From Paenibacillus caui (GTDB lineage: Bacteria; Bacillota; Bacilli; Paenibacillales; Paenibacillaceae): 64,000 nt of DNA. Location: positions 186,001 to 250,000 of the forward strand of contig NZ_JAIOGQ010000001.1 of assembly GCF_019904135.1 (NCBI RefSeq), written 5' to 3'. Of this stretch, positions 42,666 through 52,100 are shown piece by piece; the first letter of the stretch is position 1; each line of letters begins with the position of its first letter. A model generated the notes under the pieces. It was not told the DNA's origin. It did no database searches and was given only the letters and a program-made list of their open reading frames with translations. The translations under genes were made by a program, and so were the position numbers.

Positions 42666-44395
42666 GCGATCTCCTCCTTTGACAGCTGTGAGCTAACAAT
42701 TTCACGATAGACGTCGCATGTCTCCATCAGCTCGTGATGGGAGCCTATTCCGGCAACTCGGCTGTCATTCAGCACAATGATCCGGTCGGCGTCCATAACC
42801 GTGCTGACCCGCTGGGCAACAATGATCAAGGCAGCGTTAGCCGTCTCTTTCTTAAGCGCCGCTCGCAGCTTGGCATCGGTCTTGAAATCCAGGGCGGAGA
42901 AGCTGTCGTCAAAAATGTAAATTCCGGCTTCTCTGACCAGCGCGCGCGCAATGGACAAGCGTTGTTTTTGCCCGCCGGATACGTTGGAGCCGCCTTGGGA
43001 GATCAAGGAATTGTAGCCTTCTTCCATCCGCGAAACAAAATCGTCCGCCTGGGCGATTGAAGCGGCATGCAGAACTTCCTCGTCAGTCGCATCTTCTTTG
43101 CCGTAGCGGATATTATCCGTTACGCTGCCGGTAAACAGCACCGCCTTCTGCGGAACAAATCCGATTTTGGACCGCAGTTCGGACTGGGTCATATTGCGGA
43201 TGTCCATACCGTCGATCAGAATCTCTCCGCTGTCAACATCATAGAACCTTGGGATCAGGCTGACGAGCGTTGTTTTCCCTGCTCCCGTTCCGCCGATAAT
43301 GGCCGTGACCTCACCCGGTCTTGCCGAGAAGGACACATCCTGAATGGCGGGCTGCTCCGCTCCCGGGTAGCTGAAGGTGACGCCACGGAATTCCAGGTGT
43401 CCTTTTTGATCCGCAGGCTGCTCTGTACTTTCCGCGTCTTTGATAACCGGCTGAAGGTCAAGCACTTCATTGATCCGGTCCGCCGATGCCGAAGCGCGGG
43501 GAATCATGATAAAGATCATCGTCACCATAATCAGCGAGAACATGATCTGCATCGCGTACTGGATGAAGGCCATCAAATCGCCGACGGCCATATGGCCGGT
43601 ATTGATCCGGTGTCCGCCGAACCAGACAATGGCAATTTGGGTTACATTCATCAGAAGCATCATCGCCGGCATCATGACGGCAAAAATTTTATTTACGCGA
43701 ATCGATGTATCCGTTAGGTCAAGGTTCGCTTGTTCAAACTTCTTCTTCTCGTAATCAATCCGGTTGAATGAACGGATCACGCGAATGCCGGTCAGGCTTT
43801 CACGCAAAACAAGGTTTAGCTTGTCGATTTTCTTCTGAATCACCTTGAACAGCGGCATTCCCTTGCTTCCCACCGAGATAATCAAGGCGGCCATCAGCGG
43901 AATAATGACAACAAAGATCAGGCTGAGCCCGCTATCTTTGGACAGCGCCATAATGAGGCCGCCAATCGCCATCATCGGCGCCATGACCATAATTCTTAGC
44001 ATCATGACCAGCACCTGCTGAACCTGGGTGATATCGTTGGTGGTGCGAGTAATCAGGGAGGCTGTGCCGATCTTGTCGAACTCTTCAAGCGAGAAATTGG
44101 TCACGTGCTTGAACACGCGCCCCCGAAGCAGCTTCCCGAAGCCGGCCGCAGACAGGGAGGAGTAATAGCTGGCTATAATGGAGCAGGCCATACTGCCTAA
44201 AGCGACGAGCAGCATAAACATCCCGTAGCGCCAGATGTACCCCGTATCCCCTTTCACTACCCCTTCGTCCACAATATCGGACATCAAGGTCGGCAAATAC
44301 AATTCAGCCAAGGATTGAATGAACACCAGCACCAGCGTGAAAAATACGGGAATCCGGTATGGCCTCAAAAGGCGGAACAGCTTAAACATTCTCAA
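42662..44395 (-). CDS. Heterodimeric ABC exporter subunit A (YfiB/BmrC-like, degenerate Walker B)
   Basis: Half-transporter of 577 residues with six helices and a C-terminal ATPase: Walker A GGTGAGKTT, signature VSGGQKQRLSIARA. Walker B reads IYIFDDSFSALD, with Asp where the catalytic Glu should be, and the H-switch is glutamine (VAQRVST). These substitutions mark the degenerate nucleotide site of a heterodimer with the subunit encoded next. It follows the MarR regulator gene by 19 bp, so all three genes form one operon. Confidence 0.92.
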   Translation of the reverse strand: MRMFKLFRLLRPYRIPVFFTLVLVFIQSLAELYLPTLMSDIVDEGVVKGDTGYIWRYGMFMLLVALGSMACSIIASYYSSLSAAGFGKLLRGRVFKHVTNFSLEEFDKIGTASLITRTTNDITQVQQVLVMMLRIMVMAPMMAIGGLIMALSKDSGLSLIFVVIIPLMAALIISVGSKGMPLFKVIQKKIDKLNLVLRESLTGIRVIRSFNRIDYEKKKFEQANLDLTDTSIRVNKIFAVMMPAMMLLMNVTQIAIVWFGGHRINTGHMAVGDLMAFIQYAMQIMFSLIMVTMIFIMIPRASASADRINEVLDLQPVIKDAESTEQPADQKGHLEFRGVTFSYPGAEQPAIQDVSFSARPGEVTAIIGGTGAGKTTLVSLIPRFYDVDSGEILIDGMDIRNMTQSELRSKIGFVPQKAVLFTGSVTDNIRYGKEDATDEEVLHAASIAQADDFVSRMEEGYNSLISQGGSNVSGGQKQRLSIARALVREAGIYIFDDSFSALDFKTDAKLRAALKKETANAALIIVAQRVSTVMDADRIIVLNDSRVAGIGSHHELMETCDVYREIVSSQLSKEEIA

Positions 44396-44414
44396 TCATC
44401 TCCACTCTTTTTCT

Positions 44415-44873
44415 TCAGACTTCAGATTCGTTCTTGTTCTGGTTCAAGTACTTCAAAGCCTTCTCAAGCAAAGTCGTGAGCTGCTCCGTCTGCTCTTCTC
44501 CCAAGTAATTAGTCAGCCCTTTCAATCTCTGTACAAAATTGGCCTGTGCTCTCTGCACCAGGTTCTTACCCTGCTCGGTCAGCAGCACCCGGACAACCCT
44601 CCGGTCCTTACGGTCGTTAATCCGCTCTACCAGCCCCTCCGCTTCCAGGTTCTTGATCAGTTGGGTAACCGTAGGCGGCGTCACCTCCATCAGATTGCTG
44701 ATTTCGGAAATGGTGAGGCCCTCGCCTTGCTCGGCGCCCCCTCTTCTGATGATGAACAGGACCCGGATCATGCTTGGATTGCAGCCTTCGAAGGTGGGCT
44801 TGTGCGGTTCGGATCTGCGGAACTGCCTTAAGATCTCCAGCAGCCTGTTTACCGCCGGATCATTGACTTCCAA
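44415..44873 (-). CDS. MarR-family regulator of the ABC exporter operon
   Basis: A 152-residue winged-helix repressor: LTISEISNLMEVTPPTVTQLIKNLEAEGLVERINDRKDRRVVRVLLTEQG is the MarR DNA-binding core with wing DRKDRR. TTG 44873 is seven bases after GGAGGT. It is the first gene of the operon with the two exporter subunits and sits behind overlapping palindromes that are probably its own operator. Such regulators release DNA when the exported drug or an oxidant binds. Confidence 0.9.
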   Translation of the reverse strand: MEVNDPAVNRLLEILRQFRRSEPHKPTFEGCNPSMIRVLFIIRRGGAEQGEGLTISEISNLMEVTPPTVTQLIKNLEAEGLVERINDRKDRRVVRVLLTEQGKNLVQRAQANFVQRLKGLTNYLGEEQTEQLTTLLEKALKYLNQNKNESEV

Positions 44874-44935
44874 GCGAAATACCTCCTTCTAAATCTGTTG
44901 TTAGCAAAAAATTAAACAATATAATATTTAGTAAT

Positions 44936-44959
44936 ACCTAAATATTAGGTAGACCTAAT
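44936..44959. promoter_or_regulatory. Overlapping palindromic operator for the MarR regulator
   Basis: ACCTAAATATTAGGT (44936-44950) and ATTAGGTAGACCTAAT (44944-44959) are both perfect inverted repeats and share the middle TTAGGT arm, giving three alternating half-sites. They lie 63-86 bp before the MarR start. Confidence 0.65.
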
Positions 44960-45002
44960 TATATGGACACGATATGCCGGTGTCAAGCGCCGGCGGGTGG
45001 GG

Positions 45003-46142
45003 CTAAAGCGGGAGCGTAATGATAAACTCCGTCCCTTTCCCCAGGGCGCTTGCAACGGAAATATTCCCCTTGTGGATATCCACGATTTTTTGAATAATGG
45101 ACAGACCCAATCCGTTCCCGCCATCTTTAAGCGAGCGGGCTCGATCCACCTTATAGAAGCGTTCAAAAATGTGCGCAAGATCCTCATCCGATATTCCAAT
45201 CCCCGTATCTTTTATGGAGACTATGGCCTGGTCCCCGCCGGCAGTCAGGGTGACACTGACCTCTCCGCCTTCCGGCGTAAATTTGATGGCATTGTGAAGA
45301 ACATTCACCCATACCTGGCTGAGCATATCGGCATCGGCTTCGATCATGACCTCATCCAGCTCCACAGTCATTTCAATCCCCTTGTCCAGCCACTGCGGCT
45401 CACAGGCCAGAATCAAAAGCTGCAGCTGTTTGTCGAGACGGTAAGCGGCAGGACGAAACGGATGATGCTCCGAATCGAGCGAAGCGAGCCGCAGCATATT
45501 TTCGCTAAGCTTGGATAGCCGGGCGCTTTCCCGCTCAATAATGTCCAGATAGTGCAGACTCTGCTCCCGGGTCAGTTCTTCCTGCTTCAATACCCTCGCA
45601 AATCCGCCGATCGAGGTTAGCGGAGACTGGATTTCATGGGAAACGTTCGAGATGAACTCCTGGCGCATCTCCTCCATGTTTTTCAGATTGGCGGCCATTT
45701 CATTGACGCTTTTGACGAGCTCGTTGAATGGATGGGAACCGCCACGTCCCCTGCCGGGAAGCGCAAGGTAGACCTGAAAGTCGCCTCGTGAAATTCGCTT
45801 GAGGGCGTCGATCATTTGCTGAAAATAGTCATTCTCCCGTTTTCTTGAAAAACGGGACACGATGGAAATAAGGGTACCCAGCAGCATGAAGCCCGCTACG
45901 GAGGTAATGAGCTGCTGGGCGAGCTGTCCCGGCTGCCAGTCCAGACGGCCGTAAACATATTTTGCCGCAAAATAGCCCGCTGTCCAGCAGGCTACCAGGA
46001 TTACAAGGAGCAAAAGAACAGGAAGGATCATAAGCAGCTTGCTCGGTTTGCGAGAAGCCGGCTCATTGCAATGTTCCTGCTCGCCAGGGCCTCGTCCGTG
46101 TCTTCTCCTGCCTGGGCTTCCATGCTTTCTTTGTCTAATCAT
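45003..46142 (-). CDS. Sensor histidine kinase
   Basis: A 379-residue membrane kinase. A basic cytoplasmic start is followed by two helices (LLMILPVLLLLVILVACWTAGYF and LITSVAGFMLLGTLISIVS) with only about 20 residues between them, so there is little extracellular sensor. Then come a HAMP-like linker, the HisKA box FISNVSHEIQSPLTSI with the phosphoacceptor His, and HATPase motifs N (VLHNAIKFTP), G1 (DTGIGI), F (FERFY) and G2 (GNGLGLSI). It overlaps the response-regulator gene by four bases. The short loop suggests intramembrane sensing of envelope stress. Confidence 0.92.
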   Translation of the reverse strand: MIRQRKHGSPGRRRHGRGPGEQEHCNEPASRKPSKLLMILPVLLLLVILVACWTAGYFAAKYVYGRLDWQPGQLAQQLITSVAGFMLLGTLISIVSRFSRKRENDYFQQMIDALKRISRGDFQVYLALPGRGRGGSHPFNELVKSVNEMAANLKNMEEMRQEFISNVSHEIQSPLTSIGGFARVLKQEELTREQSLHYLDIIERESARLSKLSENMLRLASLDSEHHPFRPAAYRLDKQLQLLILACEPQWLDKGIEMTVELDEVMIEADADMLSQVWVNVLHNAIKFTPEGGEVSVTLTAGGDQAIVSIKDTGIGISDEDLAHIFERFYKVDRARSLKDGGNGLGLSIIQKIVDIHKGNISVASALGKGTEFIITLPL

Positions 46143-46813
46143 CCCGTCACCTCGAGCCGATAACCCAGCCCGCGGACCGTTCTGATTTTGAAGGAATGCC
46201 GATCCTCCGGAAACCGCTCGCGAAGCCGTTTGATGTGCACATCCACGGTCCGTTCGTCTCCCTCGTAATCATAGCCCCATACCTGTTCAATAATCTGGTC
46301 GCGCAGAAGCGTCCTGCCGGGATAGCTTGCCAGCAGGAATAACAGCTCGAACTCTTTGAGCGGTAATGTTACAGGCTGGTCTCCAACATCGCACTCATAG
46401 GTTTTACGGTCCAGTGCCAGTTCTCCCAGGTTGATCTGCTGAGACGCCGCAATCCGGTACCGTTTGAGCAGCGCCTTCACCCTTGCAATCAGCTCCGGCG
46501 CTTCAAAGGGTTTCACCATGTAATCATCGGTTCCAAGTTCAAAGCCCTTCACCTTCTGGGCGGTCTCTCCCTTTGCCGTCAACATCAGCAGCGGCATGTC
46601 GTAGTGCTCTCCCAGCTCCCGGCACAGCTCCCAGCCATCCATTACCGGCATCATAATATCCATAATGACGAGGTCCGCCCTGACCTCTTGCAGCAGCTTG
46701 AGCGCGTCAAGGCCATTGTCCGCGGACGCAACCTCAAATCCTTCCTTAATCAGCACTAGACGAATCAATTCCTGAATGTATGGATCGTCATCCACCACCA
46801 AGATACGGGTCAT
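46139..46813 (-). CDS. OmpR-family response regulator
   Basis: A 224-residue regulator. The receiver domain has the acidic pair in LVVDDDPYI, phospho-Asp in LVIMDIMMPVMDG and the conserved Lys in DDYMVKPFEAPE. The C-terminal winged helix has LPLKEFELLFLLASYPGRTLLRDQIIEQVWGYDYEGDERTVDVHIKRLRERF. ATG 46813 follows GGAGAG by about nine bases; the frame extends to 46870 without a site. It is the first gene of the pair with the histidine kinase. The regulon is unknown. Confidence 0.93.
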   Translation of the reverse strand: MTRILVVDDDPYIQELIRLVLIKEGFEVASADNGLDALKLLQEVRADLVIMDIMMPVMDGWELCRELGEHYDMPLLMLTAKGETAQKVKGFELGTDDYMVKPFEAPELIARVKALLKRYRIAASQQINLGELALDRKTYECDVGDQPVTLPLKEFELLFLLASYPGRTLLRDQIIEQVWGYDYEGDERTVDVHIKRLRERFPEDRHSFKIRTVRGLGYRLEVTG

Positions 46814-46931
46814 CCCCTGTCTCTCCTTCCCGCCGCAGAAAATAAGGCCAGTCATCAGCTTCTTATGCAAGCATAACGGCGCTTCATGAACTGAATATGA
46901 ACGAACTTACTAAAATCATTATAATTCAAGA

Positions 46932-46972
46932 AAAAGTCCAATCCCTTCAGAGCAGAAAGAGATTGGACTTTT
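46932..46972. terminator. Hairpin between divergent genes
   Basis: AAAAGTCCAATC and GATTGGACTTTT form a 12-bp perfect stem with terminator shape on both strands, yet it lies upstream of both the response regulator and the alkyltransferase-like gene. It may be an attenuator or a relic. Confidence 0.45.
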
Positions 46973-47067
46973 GGACCGTTCAGGCATCAATCTCCGGCAA
47001 CTGTGGTAGTATGATTACAACCCGGACAGCAACTTTGCAAAAGGAATAATAAAAAGGAGTCCAAGCT

Positions 47068-47379
47068 ATGCAGCCTTTCACTGAGCGTGTAATCTCGATC
47101 ATCCAAACGATTCCCGAAGGCCGGGTGATGACCTACGGCCAAATCGCCGCTCTCGCCGGAAGTCCAAGGGGAGCGCGGCAGGTCGTGCGCATCCTGCATT
47201 CGTCAAGCCGCAAATACAACCTGCCCTGGCACAGGGTCGTTAACGCCAAAGGGGAAATCGCCATTCTGGATGACGAGTCCAGATTTCTGCAGAAGCTGTA
47301 TCTGGAGCAGGAAGGCGTAGAGCTTGGCCTAAATGGCCGGGTAGATTTGGACGTGTACGGATATAAAGCACATGACTAA
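47068..47379 (+). CDS. Alkyltransferase-like protein (ATL), MGMT homologue without the active cysteine
   Basis: A 103-residue DNA-repair protein with only the C-terminal domain of O6-methylguanine methyltransferase. The DNA-binding helices are intact (EGRVMTYGQIAALAGSPRGARQVVRILH), but the reactive motif PCHRV reads PWHRV, with Trp at residue 54. ATL proteins of this kind bind O6-alkylguanine and hand it to nucleotide excision repair rather than removing the alkyl group. RBS AAAGGAG lies before the ATG. Together with the AlkA-type gene at 39 kb it gives two alkylation-damage functions in the window. Confidence 0.92.
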   Translation: MQPFTERVISIIQTIPEGRVMTYGQIAALAGSPRGARQVVRILHSSSRKYNLPWHRVVNAKGEIAILDDESRFLQKLYLEQEGVELGLNGRVDLDVYGYKAHD

Positions 47380-47478
47380 ATGTATCCAAGCAATCTCGAA
47401 AAATAGACTGGATGGTATAATTAAAGAAATAATCATAGAAATGCCTATCTGAAATTTCGTAGAGGGGGCCCTATAACG

Positions 47479-49152
47479 ATGCAACAAACCGACCTTATCG
47501 ATGATGCCGGATGGAATTTGCTGCTTCAGAATGTGGCCGAGAATTTCAATGAAGTCACGCTGAGCCGGGGCTTTCATTACTATAAACAGGGCCGTGTGGC
47601 GGAATTGACGCTGGATGGCCCCCGTACTATACAAGCCCGGGTTAAAGGGACCAAAAGCTATGAAGTGGACATTAATCTCGATTTTTTCACGCTTAGCGGC
47701 TGCAGTTGTCCGGTAGAAGGCACTTGCAAGCATATGGCTGCGGTACTGCTGAAATATGCCGAAGAACAGGGGCGCTCCGTCAATGCCCTGGCTAATGCCA
47801 AAGCCAATCAAATTCTGGAAGCCTCCAGGGGGACGGACAAGCCGGCTGCGCCTTATCTGGCGCCGAAAGCTGCCGCGGCATCGAGGGCGGCCATCATGCG
47901 GCAGCAGCTGATGGAGCAGGCCCACCTTCTTGCGGACATGGATATTCCGGAATGGCACCGTCTGTTCGAGCAGTGTACGGCTGCGCTCGAGCGGGAGATC
48001 CGGAATTCGGCTTATGCGGGGCAGGCGCTAAAGCTGATTTTTGAGATCAAGCCGAAGCTCTCCCCGCTGCTGGAGCAGCTGTTTGGTCTGCACGCCCACC
48101 TCTTTGTGCTGAAGGCGCTGCTTCAGCCGGCTGCGGTCCCTGGCTTCTCCTCCGGCTACGGGCAACATCTCGGGTATTTCACACACATCGCTGTATCCGA
48201 AATGGATGATGCGGTGCTGATGAGCCTGGAGTCTCCCCTCTCCGGGAACGGTTTGGAGCCGCCGGCTGAGCCTGAACAGCAAAAGCATATCGGGCAAACC
48301 CTGTCCTACCTGCGTACCGAAATGCTGACGGAGCCGCAGGGACAGTCTTATTTTTCCCGTTATTATTTTCTCTTCTGGACGAACTGGACCGTATCCGCCC
48401 CCGGGAAAACACGCCTGTATGAGCAGGAGCTCAAGCGGCTTGAGCTCGCCGAACAGGAGCTCGGTTCCGAGCTTGCGGGTTATCCGCTGCTGCTGGCGAA
48501 GTCCCGAATGCACTTCTTCCTGTCCCGGGACGCCGAAGCGTGGTCGCTGCTTCATCAAGCAGGTGAGCGGTTCGGGGTCCCAGGCGGTGATTTGCTGGAT
48601 GTTCTGGATCGGCTGGCAGGCGATGAAGACTGGCAGCGGCTGACTGCCTGGCTGGCCGAAACCGCGGTTTTCTTCACGTTCAGCCCTTCCGGCCTGCTGG
48701 ACGATTATTTCAGCTGCTGGGAAATGGCCTCGGCCCATTTTCCGGATGCGGAGCCCATCATGTGGAACGTGCTGAGAGACATGCTTCCTTCTGCGGGAAG
48801 GTATTATGAACGCAAATTGGCCGCCCATGGAAAATGGCAGGAATGGATGGATTACCAGCTGTCGGCCGGAACGGAACCCCTGGATTACCGGGCCAAGGAT
48901 TTGCAAATTGTGGAGAAGGAGGCGCCCGAGCTCCTGCTTCCTTTCTACCATCAGGCTGTGGAGAGATATGTCACCCAAAAGAACAGGGACAGCTACAAAG
49001 CTGCGGTCAAGCTGCTGAAACGGCTGTCCAAGCTGTACAAAAAAATGAAGCGGCAGGCGCGCTGGGAGCAGTTTCTCAGCGAGTTTACGTCCCGGCACAG
49101 CAGACTTCGGGCGCTGCAGGAAGAGCTTCGGAAAGGAAAACTCATCTCATGA
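47479..49152 (+). CDS. SWIM zinc-finger protein (YwqB-like)
   Basis: A 557-residue protein. The N-terminal SWIM domain (CSCPVEGTCKHMAAVLL, pattern C-x-C-xn-C-x-H, about residues 75-90) binds zinc and probably DNA or protein. The rest is long and helical, with several Trp/Leu-rich segments and no known enzymatic motif. It overlaps the SNF2 helicase gene by four bases (ATGA). SWIM proteins paired with SNF2 helicases are common in Bacillota (YwqB with YwqA) and may act as one remodelling or repair complex; the biological role is still unclear. Confidence 0.88.
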   Translation: MQQTDLIDDAGWNLLLQNVAENFNEVTLSRGFHYYKQGRVAELTLDGPRTIQARVKGTKSYEVDINLDFFTLSGCSCPVEGTCKHMAAVLLKYAEEQGRSVNALANAKANQILEASRGTDKPAAPYLAPKAAAASRAAIMRQQLMEQAHLLADMDIPEWHRLFEQCTAALEREIRNSAYAGQALKLIFEIKPKLSPLLEQLFGLHAHLFVLKALLQPAAVPGFSSGYGQHLGYFTHIAVSEMDDAVLMSLESPLSGNGLEPPAEPEQQKHIGQTLSYLRTEMLTEPQGQSYFSRYYFLFWTNWTVSAPGKTRLYEQELKRLELAEQELGSELAGYPLLLAKSRMHFFLSRDAEAWSLLHQAGERFGVPGGDLLDVLDRLAGDEDWQRLTAWLAETAVFFTFSPSGLLDDYFSCWEMASAHFPDAEPIMWNVLRDMLPSAGRYYERKLAAHGKWQEWMDYQLSAGTEPLDYRAKDLQIVEKEAPELLLPFYHQAVERYVTQKNRDSYKAAVKLLKRLSKLYKKMKRQARWEQFLSEFTSRHSRLRALQEELRKGKLIS

Positions 49153-52100
49153 GCAGGCATTTGCAGACTATAACCGTTCACGTCCGGCTCAGCCCTTATG
49201 GGGACGCACTTATATATGGTTCGAAAGAGACCTACGGCTTTGAGCCGGGCTTGTATTTGAAACAGCTGCTGTTCGCCTGGCACGAGGCTTCGACGTACGG
49301 GACCGAGCTTGAAATTCAGCATGTGGAAAATACCGACGTGATCGTTCTCCCCGCCGAGCAGGTGATCGGTTTCTGGGCGGAGCCGAGGCTGCTTGCCCAT
49401 GTCGGCTGGGAATGGGATGAGGAAGCGGCGGTTTTGAAGACGCTCGCCTCTCTGCTCGCTGCCTGTCTTGAGCAGCGGAAATACCATCCCGACTTCGCGG
49501 CCCGCCGCGCGGGCAAATTGCAGTGGACCTGGGATGAGGCGGCTCTGGAGACGCTTCTGAAAGATGCCGGTAAAGATGACGAAAAAGAGGGCGAAAATGC
49601 CCGCCAGGCTTTCCGCTCCGTGCAGGAGGATGACAGCTTTCTGTCCGGCCTTCGGTCGGCCTTCTCCGCCGCCGTGGACCAGCGATATTACAACACGGAG
49701 GAAGAAGCAGCCGATCTGCGAAGCGAATTCCCCGGACTGTTCGATACCGATCCGGCGCGGATTGCCGGGATGAACGAGCAGGCCTGGCTGATCTCGGTGG
49801 GCTGGAAGGCGGATACAGCGCCTTTCCGGCCGATCCTCCAGCTGCTGGAGCCGCATGAAGCGGGGCGGGAGTGGAGACTGCAGCTTCGGCTGCAGGACAA
49901 ACAGGATGCGCCGGCGCTGTTTCCCATCCGGCTCGGCGAAGACGGCCAGGCGTCAGGCTCCTGGCCCGAGCCTTGGACGGCCCACGTCCGCGAGCGCAGC
50001 GCAGGCTGGCTGGAGCGGCTTCGGGCCGGACTGCCGCCGGAACTTCTCGCTGGCGGCGACGATGTGCTGGGCCAGCCGCTGGATGATGCAGCGGCCTGGC
50101 GGTTTTTGAAGAGCGATAGCGAAAGGCTGCTGGAAGCCGGTTGGCAGGTACTGCTTCCTGCCTGGTGGGAGTCGGCCAGCCGCAGGAAGCCCCGGCTTCG
50201 GGCCAAGGTGCGTTCCCGTTCCGAGGATGACAGCCGCCGCCAGGGCCCCTCTCTGTTCGGCCTGGACTCGATCATTGATTTCGACTGGCGCATCGCCATC
50301 GGGGACGCCGATCTTTCAGAAAGCGAGTTTAAAGAGCTGATCTCCCGGAACGAACGTCTGGTTCGCTTCCGTGGCCAGTGGCTTTCGCTGGACCCCGCTT
50401 TCCTGGCCCAGATCCGAAGAGCGATGGACAGCATTGACTCGTCTCAGGGACTGTCCTTTCAGGACGTGCTGCAGCTGCATCTGCTGGGGAACGAACCGGA
50501 TGACAAGGCCGGCAAAGAGAGCAAGAATGACAAGGACGCGTCGGAACAAGGGAATGAAGAACCGAAGGAGTCGGATCGCGTCCAGATCGAAGTTGAGCTG
50601 AGCGGCCAGTTGGTTCAGCTGTTCGGCCAGCTCAGCCGCCGTGAAGAATGGCCTCTTCTTCCCGCTCCTTCCGGTCTTGAAGCCACCCTGCGCTCCTATC
50701 AGCATGAGGGGTTTGCCTGGCTTGCTTTTCTGCGCCGCTTAGGGCTTGGCGCCTGCCTTGCCGATGACATGGGACTCGGCAAAACGGTGCAGCTGATCGC
50801 TTACCTGCTGCATATAAAGGAGAATCCGTCTGCAGCCCTGCAAGATGCCGCTGGACATGCTGCGGAATATGCGCCGCAAAACGCCGCCGGATACGCCGCA
50901 TGGCCTGCCCTGATTATTTGCCCAACCTCGGTCCTCGGCAACTGGCAGAGGGAGCTGCGGCGGTTTGCTCCTTCGCTCCGCATCTTGCTTCATTATGGCA
51001 GCGGGCGGCATAGCGGCGAGACCTTCTATGCAGAGGCACGGCAAGCCGACGTCGTCCTCACCTCCTACGCCACTTCGGCGTTGGATCAGGAACTGCTGCA
51101 GACGATCACCTGGGAAGCAATCTGCCTGGATGAAGCCCAGAATATCAAAAACGCCCAGACCAAGCAGTCGGCGGCTGTCCGCAGCTTACCTGCCCGGCAC
51201 CGCATTGCGCTGACGGGAACGCCGATTGAGAACCGGCTGTCGGAGCTGTGGTCGATCTACGATTTCATCACGCCGGGATACCTGGGGACAGCCCGCGCGT
51301 TCCAGGCACGATTTGCCGGTCCGATCGAGAAGGATCATGACGAGCGGCGAACCGCCGACCTTAAGAAGCTGGTGAACCCGTTCCTGCTGCGCCGTAAAAA
51401 GAACGATCCTTCGATCCAGCTGGATTTGCCGGACAAGAACGAGATGAAATCCTATGTGCACCTGACCGCGGAGCAGGGTGCGCTGTACGATCAAACCGTG
51501 AACCAGTTGATGCAGCGTATGCAGAAACTGGAGGGGATCGCGCGCAAGGGCGCTATCCTGTCCGCTCTTACCGAGCTCAAGCAGCTGTGTGACCATCCCG
51601 TACTCCTTACCAAGGAGTCCCTTCCCGGGATAAGCGCAGCGCCGGATGACGAGCTGCTGGATTATGGGCCGCTCATCGAGCGTTCCTCCAAGCTGGAGCG
51701 CCTGCTCGCCATGGTCAAGGAACTCCGCGAAGAAGGAGAACGCTGCCTGATCTTCACCCAGTATATCGGGATGGGACAGCTGCTTAAGTCCGTGCTGGAG
51801 CATGAGCTCCAGGAGCCCGTTCTTTACCTGAACGGCAGCACTTCCAAATCCGCCCGCGACAAAATGATCGAGCAGTTTCAGAGCGGCGGACATAGGCCGG
51901 CGGAAAGCGAGGCCCTGGCCGCTACATCAGCGTCAGGTTCAGGAGCCGCGTCGTCCAGAGGTTCCCAGGCAGCCGCTGCGACTGCTGAAGAATCCGGCCG
52001 CAAGCAGCCCGGCGTGTTCATTCTATCGCTTAAGGCGGGCGGCGTTGGCCTCAATCTGACAGCGGCCAATCACGTTTTCCACTTTGACCGCTGGTGGAAC

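Noticed and set aside
48028-49098. 356-codon minus-strand frame
   Set aside because: Antisense to the SWIM-protein gene, which has a clear zinc motif and is coupled to the SNF2 gene.
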